Shown here in pieces: positions 46,430 to 58,400 of a stretch of 64,000 nucleotides of DNA. The DNA is from Sarcophilus harrisii (taxonomy: Eukaryota > Chordata > Mammalia > Dasyuromorphia > Dasyuridae), in the NCBI RefSeq assembly GCF_902635505.1, contig NC_045432.1, forward strand, positions 4,870,775 to 4,934,774. The letters are read 5' to 3'. Within the stretch, counting starts at the first letter, position 1; every line of letters begins with the position of its first letter. A program made the position numbers and the translations under genes. A model generated the notes under the pieces. It did no database searches and was not told the DNA's origin. It worked only from the letters and a program-made list of their open reading frames with translations.

Positions 46430-47660
46430 GGCGTTATTTGAGAGAGGGCGGGACCAAGAACCCCAAAGAAAGAAAGTGAAGGGGCGGGGGGATCTCGGTT
46501 TGGGGAAGGCCCGAACTTTTACGGGCCCTGAGTGGGAGCACTCAAAAGTGGGCAGGGAGCCCAAAGACACTCTACAAACTCCGAGGGGCCACGGAATCTC
46601 AGATTTTGAGCTCCTCCAGGGCAGACTGTCTTAGATTTCTTTCGGCTCTGCAGCACCAAACACAGAGCTCGGCTCGAGGTTCGGGCCGTAACGACTTTGG
46701 GAGGGCTTTGACAGATGGCGCGGCCTGCGTCCCTCGCGGGACAAGGGAACGTTCACGCCGAGCCAAGTCAGGCCAGGCCAGGCTGAGCGGACTGGCATCT
46801 GGGCCCTCCCATTCTTTCTTCCGCGCTTGGGTGCCTCCGATTGCACAGCCTGGGGCTCTGCGAGCCAGGGTGCCCGTGAGCGGGGCGGGGCGCCGCGGAG
46901 CACACGTGCAAGAGATGATTCCGGGGAACTGGCTGGAGGAGGATGGAGGGTGGCAGCTCACACTCCGCACGTACCACCTCGGCTGCTGGGAGGCGTGACC
47001 AAGCCCGAAGACGCCGCGGAGAGGCGGCCAATCATCGGAGCAGCGGCTTCCCTCCGTGTCTCCCCATTGGGGAATGGGCGCTCCGGGGGCGGAGCTTGGC
47101 CTCAGAGGCGGGGCTCTTCGGCCCGAGCTTCAGGGACGTCCCAAGTGGCTGCCTCGGCGAGTGCCAGCTCGGGCGGCGGGGAGGGGGCGAGGCCGTTCGG
47201 GGCGTGGCCTGGCCGCGGAGCCCGTTCGTTGGCCGAGCGATCTCGGGGGCGGGCCCGGGCTCGGGCGAGCTGGGGGCGTGGTGGCCCGGGCGGGCGCGCG
47301 GCGCTCGGTCAGGACTGACCAGTACCGACCCTCCGTGCGGCTGGCTTGGGTGAGCGGACGTCATGGCCGCGGTTCCTCTGCCTCTGTGGGGCCGGTTTGG
47401 GGCGCGCGCGGCGTTCAGCGCCCGCTGCGGGGCCGGGGGGACTTGCGCGGGGGCCGGGGGGTCGTCCGCGGGGGTCACCGAGCCTCAAGGCCGCCGCCGG
47501 CCCCTCAAAGCCGCAGAGCAACCGCAGCGGGTCGCCCCCCCTCCCGCCGGCTCCCGACTGGACAACAAGAGCTTCCTGTGGGCGCGCTACAACGAGATGA
47601 AACGCCTGGTCCAGGGTGAGCGTGGGGCGCGGGGCCTCCCCCTGCACTCCCCTGCTTTCC
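46430..47660 (+). promoter_or_regulatory. NT5DC2: CpG island and promoter of NT5DC2
   Basis: A sharp rise in G+C and CpG. GC boxes are at 46,446-46,452, 46,481-46,490, 46,881-46,890, 47,085-47,092 and 47,107-47,113. There are a CCAAT box at 47,028-47,032, an inverted CCAAT (ATTGG) at 47,066-47,070 and a CACGTG E-box at 46,903-46,908. No TATA box sits near the start codon, as is usual for housekeeping-type island promoters. The transcription start cannot be read from sequence. In human the NT5DC2 promoter region is shared head-to-head with SMIM4, so the island may be bidirectional (inference). Confidence 0.8.
47363..47615 (+). CDS. NT5DC2: NT5DC2 coding exon 1
   Basis: Codes residues 1-84 plus one base. 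The first 60 residues are Gly/Ala/Arg/Pro-rich and poorly conserved. Residues 72-84 ([13 protein letters not shown]) are the conserved lead-in. The donor is ccagg|gtgagc, phase 1. Confidence 0.9.
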
Positions 47661-50600
47661 TCTTCTCCCCCCCTTCTCACCTCCTCTTTTGCCCCTCCGA
47701 CCCCCCGTCTTCTCTCCCTTCTTTCCTTTCTTCTCCCCCTCCCCCCGGCCAAACAAAGTAGGACTTCTGGAGGGGGAGAAGGGCTCTGACGTTCCCACCG
47801 CCCGGGCCTGGCCCCCGGGGACCTTCCTCCGCTCCTTCCTTGTTTCCAGTCTAGTCCTGTACAAAGAGAAAGCCGTGGTCCTTGGGACCCCTCCCCATTG
47901 ATTCCGGGGAGGGGGGAGGGAGCTGTGACTTCATTGGCTATTGCAAACCGTGTCCCCCCTACCCTCCCTCCCCCCCATGATCAGCTTACAGGGGCAGAGA
48001 CTTAGGACTGGAGTGTGACCTTTGACCCCTCCAGGCCCAGGAGAGGCAGCCAGCTTTGGTCCAGGTTACCCACAGAGAGCTAGTGATGGGAAAGGAGCCA
48101 GTGCCCCCACATCCTTCACCCCATTCCTGCCTTTTTCTGTAGGAACTCAAACACACCTTGGCTCTGCTTCCCAGCGCCAGGAAACCCACCTGCCCTCTTT
48201 TTTTCTCTACTATATGAGTGAGGAAAGACTGGCTATGAGCCTGCATCCAGTAGCATCCAGTGGCTACGCTCTTGGGGATTGCTCTGGTTAAGCTGTCCTT
48301 GTCGAATGGAGTTGGGGTTGGGGGGGGCGTTGTTCTTTCCCCCTGTGTAATTTCTTGAGAATGAGCCAGAAGGAACTAAATTCTTGTGGAGTATCCAGGT
48401 TTGGACACATTGCTTCCTCTGAAACGACAGTTAATGAACCTAGAATAAATTGGTCTGCTTTCAAATTTAGGGTCCCCAAATAGCATTTGAAGGCTGGGGC
48501 TTCTGTCTTCTCACAATCAGTGAGCATTTATTAAACATATAATCGCACTGAAAAGTGAATCAAACAGACCTCCCACAAAGAGGACTCCTGAATGTACTTC
48601 ATGAAGCATTCCTCAGCACCTCTCCTAGTTTATGTAATTCTAAAGCCTCTTTGAGGTCTGCATCTTTGAGGTTGACTTGGCAGCCAGAGGAGTATGTGAG
48701 ACGGAGTAAACCACTAGTTACCTTGTTGTTGGAGCAGGACACTCTGGAAACTGCCTGGAAGTGTGAAAGTTTATTTTTCTCCTGAAGGAGATGAATCCCT
48801 GAATCATCACAGCACTGAAAGATTTTGCCTTTCCAGCCCATCTTTATTTACTTTTTATTTTTTCCCTGATGATTTAGCTTGTTTGTTTTAGAGAGAGGGT
48901 TGGTAAATAAAGTCAGAACAGAATTTCCACCTGTGAGTTAACTAAAACAGAAAAAATGCAAATAATCTTACTTTTCAGACAGTTCTTACTTGTAATTTTC
49001 TGCTCATAATATACCTACTTTTTACTTAGTTGTTCAGAGCACCCGAAATATTCTGAAATTCATCCTCTTAGGATCTTGGATATCTGTGCAGGACTTAAAC
49101 CATGTAGATTGTACCAAGTTTTTGAGTCTGATAGTATTTGAAGATCTTTTCTGCGGCTTTGTGGGGGGCAGTGGAGAGGTCTATGGGGAGAAGGCCTTAT
49201 AATGTGGCTGCATTGAAAGAAAACAACTGATAACTCTTGAGCCTGTTTTTAACCATTGAAATAGCAGGCCCCATAATAACAACCACTCACAACACTCAAG
49301 CATTTCCTAGCCCTAAGTATCTCTATTTCTGTGACCCTCACACCAATCCTATGAGAGGGAACTTAAGCCTTCCTCCCTAGTGCCAGGACTTAAACATGCC
49401 AATGAGTTTCCCCTTGCCTTCTGATCCTTGTGTACTTCTTTGGATATTGTGTAGCTACCAGGGGGAACACAAACTTGGCCATTAGTGCTCCTTTGACCTT
49501 GCTGCATGATGGACTTAGAGGCAGAAAAGGCTTAGCTTCATACCCCACCTCTGTCACTTAGGAAGTGTGTGGCCTTGAACAAGTAACTTACTCTACCTCT
49601 AAAGCTCAATGCCCTGAACTATAAAATGGGTAGAATAACCAGCACCTACCCCCATTACAACACCAAGCATTTATTAAGTCCCTGCCATGTGCTGGTCACA
49701 TGTGTAATCACTGATTCACATCGACAACAAAAAGCAGTAGCCACCCTCAAAGAGCTTAATTTCTGTTGGAGAAAAACAACATATACACACACACAAAAAT
49801 TCACCATAAACTCTTCATTCAAAGCAATTTCTGGAGAAGAAAAGGAAAGGATTAGATAACACAGCGAGTAGGATGTTGGGTTTGGAAACAGGAAGACCTG
49901 AATACAAATCCTGCCTCAGACACTAAATGACACTGGACAAATCACTTCATCTCTCCCGGCAGAGGTTAGACTCTGTGTAGGAGATGGCACTTGAGCTTTG
50001 CTGTGAAGACTGAACCGGGATTCCATGAAACAGGCAAGGAGGGAGTTTTCAGGGAGACTGTTCAGGGTCTAGCCTGTGAAAGTCAGAGCAGGAAATCGAA
50101 TGTTGTTTATGGCTGACTAGAATGTCCAGGGTGGTGAGGAGAGGAATGTGCGAAGCCTGAAAAGGTATCCAGGAATGTGATTGTGAACAGTTTGGAAAAA
50201 TCGGATGAAGAAATTTGTGTTTGATCCTAGAAGCAACAGGGAGTCACTGAAGTTCCTTAAGCAGAGGAATAACATCACAGGTTACACATGTGCTTTAGGA
50301 ATATCATTTGGCTAGCTATATATATGGGAGATGAAGTGATCAAGGCACAGCCTAGATGCAGAGAGACTGATCGGATCACTGCAGTAGTTCATTGGGGCTG
50401 ATGGCCTTAACCAGGACCCTGGCCATGAAACAGAGAACAGAACAGATATCATGTTGTGGAGGCTGAATTGACAAGACTTAGAAACTGACTGAAAAAGAGG
50501 GGTGAAGGAGGCTGACCAATCGAAGATGCATACGTACCTTTAAACCTGGATGACTCGGGAAGAGTCTGAGGGGGAAAGTAGCTCTGGTCAGGGATGTATT

Positions 50601-53600
50601 GAATTTGAGCTACCCAAAGGAGATCACTTGGAGATCTAAGCACTTGATGTGAGTTCAAGAGATGAAGGTTGGTTAATTTGATCTGGGAGTCATATATTAG
50701 AGGTAAGTCGATCCAGGGGAGGTGCTGAGATCAAAGAGAGAAGATATGGGGAGAGGAAAGAGAAGGCCCACAAGAGAATGCTGGGGATAGTTGTGCAAGG
50801 GTGGCTAAGCCATTCCTGATAATAAAACAAAGAGTGATGAGGAATGGCCAGAGAGGAAGGAAGAGAGCAAGAGAAGAGAGGGGGTCTGCAGTGTCAAATG
50901 CTCAAGAAATCAGCCCATCTCACTAAGGCACAAATGAAATACTGCAGGCAAAGTGCTCAGCCAACTGGAGCAGACTCTATGAAAATATTGTTTGGCTTTG
51001 GGGAGATCTATACAATTCTGAGTTGGGAACATGTTAAAACCTACTTGTTCTTTGACGTTGCCCTGTGGGTGAGCCCTATGGCATCATCTTCATTTGACAG
51101 ATGGGAAAACTGAAGCTCTGAAAGATTTTTAAATAGTCTCTAATTAATCTCTTTGAAATAATCCATAAACTCAGTCTTGTTCTGTATTCCCCAATATTTC
51201 TCGGGGAAGTCTGAGTCTGGAGCCCAGGTTTCTACAGCACCCTGGCAATACTGCCCTCTCCTTCAGGAGTTCTTAACCTGGGCTCCAGAAACTTGTTTTT
51301 AAACTATTTTTAAAATTGTGTTACAGTCAAATTGGTTCCCTTTGTAATCCTACTCTGCCTTCCCAAGGAGGGAGAGGCATGACATCCAAAAAATTCTGAC
51401 TTAAATGGCCTGTTCTATTTCCACCAGAGGTCTTCTCTCTTTTGCTTCCATGGGCTTTGACAGCCCATGGGTGTAGGAGACGAAAACACAGAATTCTGAA
51501 AGCCAGAGTGGCTGCACTCCATTGGCAGTTTTCTAAGCTGGAGGCTTCTTGCCGCTGAGAACATTCTGAACCCTACTGGGAGGGCTTCAGAATGATCCTC
51601 TCGTAAGAAGTTAGTTGTGTGGGCTTTGTACTGGCATCTGACCAAGTGTTTTGGAAAGCAGATTAGGGGGAAAAATAGGAGCTTGTTCTCTCAGGCATTT
51701 TGCTGTAGGCTGGTGGAACAAACTGCTCATTGGTTTTCACTCAAGTAGAGAGAACCCTACACCCTTACCCACAACTTTCCTAATTGAGAAGTAAGATATT
51801 TCAGGAAAACTTCAAACTTCAAAATGAAATCTCTATTTCCTTTCTCTATAACACATAGCCACCAACACATGTTCCAAAGATGGAGACAGGTCAAACAATG
51901 AAGAACAATGTCTTTGACTCAGTACAATAGGAAAAGTGGATTGAATTCTATAAATAAGAAGAAAGACCCATTTTGAAAGAAGCCATAGAGATTCATTTTC
52001 CTCTTCTCCGTTGAAAATGATTGACAAATCTTTTTTTTAACAACTTTTTCTTTTTTGATTGGTATGTAGAGTACAACAAAACTGGGGCACAAATTTGGCC
52101 CGCTGCTGCTTTTGGTACAGCCCAGTTTTTACATTTGTAAATAAAATTTAATACATTTGTAGTTATTGTATTTTATTTATTTTATCAAAAAGTTATAAAA
52201 CCATTATTTTAAAAAAAGACTGTGGCTGAATTTGGCCCTTTTGTTAACTTCTGGTGAGGAATCCCTCATACCAATGCAGAACAATGATCTGCTTCTATCT
52301 TCAGTCTCAAAAAGTAAAATGACTACCCAGAGTTACAGGGCCAGCATGAGACAAGAGGCATTCATTGAACCCAGGGCTTCCTGATGTTTCCAACCAATCT
52401 GCTATGCTGCCAACTGCCTTATCTAGTTTTTTTTTTTTAATATAGTAACTTTTTATCAGTACCCTGGAGGAAGAGAAAGGTATGAGCTAAGCAGGTCAAT
52501 AAATCCTCGCACAATGAATTGATTTGCCATGGTTGTGACTACATAAAGCTCTAGGTTTGGCAACTGGAGGCTAAGAATCTAGTTGGAATTGGATAACACC
52601 CTCTCTACCACCTCAAGGTCCTTTGAAGAGAGTCTGTTCTAGCACCTTCATTTTCCTGGGAAGGAAATTGAAGGCAAGAAGAGGAGTTAAATGACTTGAC
52701 TCAAGCTCACTTTGCTAGTTTTGCTAGTAGAGACTGAAAGGAAAAAGCCTTCCTTTGGATCACTTCTTCCTAGTGGGTCTATCATAGACAGATCTCCCCC
52801 ATCCTGAGTAATCTGCACTTGACTGATGGCTCTACCTTTCTGCTGGGCTTTGGGGTGCCTGATTCTGCCTCCCTTATTTAGGGCCACCATAGGGCATCTA
52901 GGATCCAAGTTAGTTTTGAAATTCTATTCACTGGAACTTAATTTCTTGAGGGCCCTAGACAAAGGAGAGCCCCTTAATGCAAGGGATTGACCAGGTAGGC
53001 TGAATATATTTCTCAAAAATAAGCACATAATGTATATGAGAATAATTAAAGAATATAGATGCTTGCTGTCATCAGCAGATCTGAGGTAGAGGAGCAGAGT
53101 CCCTTCCTTCTTCGTTTGTTTTCAGTCTGACTCTAACTCCAGTCTCTCTGGCTCCATCTCTGTTTCGGAGAGGGATAGTAGGGGAAGAAGGCCCACAGAG
53201 AAGGAAAATTAGGAATGCTTCCAGAAATTTCTCCTGCCCACTCTTGAGAGACCATTACGTGGTTTGGCCTTCTTGATTGAGAAGCTTCACTGCCTCCTTA
53301 CTCTGCACATCCTTCAGGGAACTCAGACTCCAGGCTTGCAGTTGGAGGAACCACATGGAGTCACTTTGCAGACAGATCAGTTAGAAATGATTTAATGATT
53401 TCCTTACTGAAAGAACCTGAGTGTACAAACACCTCCATCTTGGGGTTCTTCTCTGAGTTCTGTGGCAAAAGTGGGAGTATCTCAAATTCATGTTGAGACT
53501 AGAATCACTCACTAGTCTAGTTTGAATCAGTAAAAATAGGGAATTTGCCTGTTTTGAGTTTAGCTGCTAACTGTGGGTCCTGAAAATATGTCAGGAAGAA

Positions 53601-55418
53601 TATCCAATTACATGTTTAATATTTAGGAACTGTGGGTTTTTTTTCCCAGACAAATCAAACACAAAACTGGCCAGCAAACAGCTGACATTCTATCTTCACT
53701 ATAAAGAAAGTGAATAGCCCTTAAGCACTCTTACAGGAAGCGTTGGGGGGGGGGGGCATTGGTTGTTTGGTGACCGAGAAAGCCAGGGGTGACTTTTTTG
53801 TTGAGGACAATTGTTTCTCTGATTCCTCCTGGTTCTTGCTGTCTATCTCAATGTTGGCTCTCCTGAAAGGCTGTGTGTGTATCAAACTGCTGTTTCTCTG
53901 AGGCTTAAAACAAGAATTATTCACTCTAGGAATGATGCAGTGTCGGTTTCCATGAAACTTTCAGGAAAGTGGGTACCAGTACAAAATGCATTGTATTTTC
54001 AGGTTGCAGGAATTTTTAACAAAAGCTGAGAGGATTGGGTGAGTTCGCAGTGCTAGACCTTAGGAATTGCATGATAGGATATTGTGATAAGAAATGTTGT
54101 GAGCTTACAAAGTGTGATACAAATGCTTGGGAAGCGAGATGTCCAGTGATGGTACTGCCATGATTGGAGTCCCTTCCACTCTGCAGTTAATTAGTTGTTG
54201 GGCAACTTACTTCAACTTCTTGTGTCTTGGCACTGAAGACTTAACTTTGTGCCATGAACGCCACCTCTTTTTTTTCCCCATTCAACAAGAACTAAAGGCA
54301 TATGGGGCACCATTTACTTGAGAAATATTGTACTACCGGGAAGTGTTGAGTTTTAGGGCTACAAGGAGCCTTAGAGGTAAAAGTGAAGCCTCCGGTAGAG
54401 CTTAGGGCTATGCAGTTAGAAATGCCTAAGATTTACTAATCCATTCATTACCTAGCGGTTTGCTTTGCTAGGTCATAGGAGCAAACCCCAAAGTATTTGT
54501 CACCTCATTTGCTCACTCTCTGCTGTCACCTTCTACCATGACTCAGGATTGGGTATGCCCTCTTGGGCACTAAATTCTCCTGTCTATCCCATGTTTTGGA
54601 CTTTCAGATCTGCTCCCCCCCGGCGTGTGCAATCTTCTGAACCCTTCCACCATCTACGCCAACAATGAAGTGTGTCTGGCTGACATCGAGATCTATGGTT
54701 TTGACTACGATTATACTCTGGCTCTGTACTCCAACTCCCTGCATTCGATGATTTACAACACTGCCAGGGACATCTTGGTGGAACAATATAAGGTAAGGGA
54801 GGACTTTTCCCACCTGGTCATTGACCTGGCCCTCACTGCCCCACTTGGGAAGTGGCAAAGCATGTGTGTTGATTAATAAATAACATGTCGTGTTTAATCT
54901 ATATCAGATTGCTTGCTGTCTTGGGGAGGAAGGGGGGGGGGTGGGGTAAGAGGGAGAAATATTTGGAACCCAAGGTTGTGCAAAGGTGAATCGTTGAAAA
55001 CTATCTTTACATGTATTTAGAAAAATAAAATACCATAAAAAGAAAGAAAACATGAAAAAAAAAAAAGAATAACATGTTATCTACTCTTTAGAATCAAATT
55101 GATTTTTAAGGTGCCATCCAGTCTGATGACAAAATTTGTGTTGGGCCAGTGGCCCAGTTTGGTTTGATTTTGAGGGGTACAGGGAAGGGAGAGGAAGTTA
55201 TTTAAATCTCTCTAAATAGAAGCAAAAGGAACTTTTGTAGACTTGCTCTCAGTAGCCATATGGGCTACTTACACGTTTGTGGTGCCGAAGAAGTAGATAT
55301 GAGACCTGGGTGCAAATCCCAGCTCTGACATTGGTTTGTTTCACACACAGTAAATCACTTTGAATTCCCTGAGCTTCAGTTTCTTCATCTGAAAAATAGG
55401 GGTGGGAAGTGTGTGAGG

Positions 55419-55457
<39 letters not shown>

Positions 55458-58400
55458 TCTGACATCAACACTGTCATCTTCTAAAACAACTGATGGCCTC
55501 TTAAGTCTAAGAAGAGGTTTAACTATTGAACTGTGAAGTGATTTTGGTACTTTCCCTTATGGAAAATTTTCAGAGGGCAAATGCTTTTTATTTTGGTTGT
55601 TTTCCCTACTGCCTCCTCAGCTTCAGTTTCTAGAACTCAAACAAAGACTACAAAGCAGAAAGTATCAACTATCCTTAGTCATGGCTGACATGCTGCTGAG
55701 GGCCCCATGTCTTTGAACTGAGACTAGATAGATGAGTCGGGAGGTGCCATTTTTGGAGACTGATATTGGAGCAGAGCCTCCTCATCCCTCCTCCATTGCC
55801 TTTCCTCTTGCAGATAATTGTTCCCTTCTTTTCCCTTTGTAGTATCCAGAAGGGATCCGTAAATATGACTACCTACCAAACTTTGCCATCCGAGGATTGC
55901 ATTATGACATCCCCAAGGTAAGTCCCTCTGATTTCTTTGGTTAAGTACCTTAGTGGGAGTTGGGGTGCACCACTTGCCAACTTTTCCTCCTTCTCTCCCC
56001 TCCAAAAAGTGTCTAGATGAGAATGATTCCTCAGAAAATTCTTTTGGTGCTTTTTCCATGTACTTATTGAATCTCTTCCCACTGGGCTTTTCAGGGTTTA
56101 CTGATGAAGATCGATGCCTTCCATTACATCCAGCTGGGCACTGTATATAGGTAAGAGTTTCTGGGATTGGCAGGGGGGAGGGAGGTAAACACAACAGTGG
56201 CTAAGAAATTTTGCCAAATGGCAAAAACAAATCTAGAGAAGTGAGTCCCTGAAAATGTAGTCATTGTCTTGTGGATGAGAGTTTTGTTTTAGAGACTTTG
56301 GGAGACTAGTGTAGGTTAGCTCCTGTTCACTCTATTATCCACTGGCCTTCCATATAGGAGAGCCCAGGGCCCATAGACAGAGGAATCAGGTAAAGCTGGC
56401 AGAAGTGCATTTCCCTTTGCTGCCAGCACAGTGGCTTGGTTTGGGGCATTTAATCCTGGGAATGGGTGATAACTTTGGACCAAAATTTTCTCCCCAGTGT
56501 GGCTTGATCTCCCTAATTCTCGGACATGCCCACATTAGAATCCCAGGGATGGGTTGAGCATTAATTAGAGGTTTGCAGATCTGCATCTGCAAGGGTCCCA
56601 TTCTTTCAAATGGCCTCTGCTTGGGTGCTTACCTTTTCTGTCATGGGTTGTTCTTTTTCATCCCTCCTAGGGGCCTCAAGCCAGTCCCAGATGAAGAAGT
56701 GACTGAGTTGTATCAAGGCACACACCACATTCCCCTCCACCAGGTTAGCGGATTCTACGGCAAGGTGAGTAGACAGAGACTTGAGCCTCCCTCTCCTGGG
56801 AGCAAGTCTAATAATAACCAAAGGGAAAGCATGTGAGTGGGGCAGGAGGAAATTAGCTTTCACGATCACTCTTGGCTCACTCATCTCTGGCCTTTGGTAA
56901 CTAAACAATCTAATGACTGGGACTTTCCCCAACTGTTGTCCTTTCCATAAGCCTTTACACCAGGAGTTAGTTATCTTCTTGCTCACCTTTCCTCAGAGAG
57001 AGAGGTCAAGATTTGAAACCTCCTCTCCTACTTCCAAAGCTAGTGCTCTTTGTTACATCATGGATCTGGTTCTGATGCTTCCTAGTCAAGCCTCTTTCTC
57101 AAAGGAATCTTATTCCGTAAGAGTCTCATCTCCCTGAACCTTTAAAGTAGCTTAGAGTTTTAGAAAGCCTATACCTTGTGGGTGATGTTCATGCTGCTTA
57201 AAGACAGGCAAATGGGTCTGGAGACCACCCTCCCCTGTGCACACCCCCGCTGGTGTCCGCCATCCCAGTTTGTTCCCCACAGTGACCAGGTATGATGGAG
57301 AGAAAGAAATTTGAATCCATCTTTATTAGCTGAAAAATCTTTGGGGGGTGGGGGTGGTGCCTGTGGTGAAGGGAGCCTAGTATATGTCCATCATTGACTG
57401 ACTCAGCAACCTCAAAAACAGGGACTTTAGAGACTGGATGGGCTGGAACTTATGGTCATTTCTGGAGCTTTGGGGGTCAGAGAGGTGAAAGGGCAGTTGT
57501 CAATGAAGCCACCTACCTGGATCTGTTGATACAAGGAGTCCCGAGCTGTGGCTCTGTTTCTTTGCCAGGGCTGTAGTGCAAGATACTCACCACCTATTTC
57601 TCCAAATACCTCACTCTCTCTTGTCCTGGCTCTCTCAGGGACCAGCAGTGAAGCAATTCATGGACATCTTTTCCCTTCCTGAGATGACCCTCCTTGCAGT
57701 GGCCAACGACTTCTTCATTTCCAACGATATTGATTATGACCCTATCCACCTTTATAAGGATGTCACGGTAATTAATGCTTCTTTCTGCACACCTGTCTTC
57801 TTCCCTGGGGGGTTTACAGCCTGACTTGCTCTTGAGCAAGCTCACAGAGATTGGGGCTCTGTCCATTCCATCTGAGCCAAAGACAAACCCTCAGCTGTTG
57901 AACGCTTTAGAGCCTCAGCCTCCCATCACTTCACGGCTACCAGTGGAATGAGGTCTCTTTTCCAGCAATCACTGGGGTTGGGCCTAGAGGCAAGAGCTCA
58001 GAGAGAATAATGACTTGCTTCTCTGTAGCACCTGGCTACCATGAGAATGCCCTACCGTCCCATGATTGAGCATCTGTGGCTCCTCAGCTTTGAAGGTGGA
58101 GCATCCTTTTGGAGAGATCATATTGGTGCTTCTCGTCCTTTATTTTCCTTTTTTGTAATTTCCCAAGTTGTATATTTTAAGTGCTGCTGGAGGTATAGTA
58201 TAGAAAGTAAGAGCACTAGACATTCAAAAGATGGAATAATCATAAGGGCCAGAGTGTTTGCTGAAGCTTTCTGGGAGTAGAGGAACCGCAAAGGAAAGCT
58301 GAAATAAAGGCCCCAGAATATATATGGAAGGCAGTGTGAGGGCCAGAGTAGTGAAGACAGTGACTCGTCCAAGACGTTGGTTTGTGTAAGAGAAGTTAAT

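Larger units (their letters stand above)
47616..54607 (+). other. NT5DC2: NT5DC2 intron 1 (6,992 bp)
   Basis: GT-AG intron. It holds ancient repeats (MIR near 49,510, L2 at 49,670-50,560, a possible hAT remnant at 52,030-52,250, SINE remnants near 52,315 and 52,645) and unique sequence elsewhere. No additional exon was recognised. Confidence 0.85.

Noticed and set aside
46606-47752. Long open frames on both strands in the CpG island
   Set aside because: G+C-rich DNA is stop-poor. The frames overlap each other in several phases and none matches a known family, except the true exon 1.
54608-57767. NT5DC3 instead of NT5DC2
   Set aside because: Residues such as LGTVYRGL and SLPEMTLL fit NT5DC3 too, but [25 protein letters not shown] and the absence of the NT5DC3-specific Ser-His-Gly-Asn segment favour NT5DC2.
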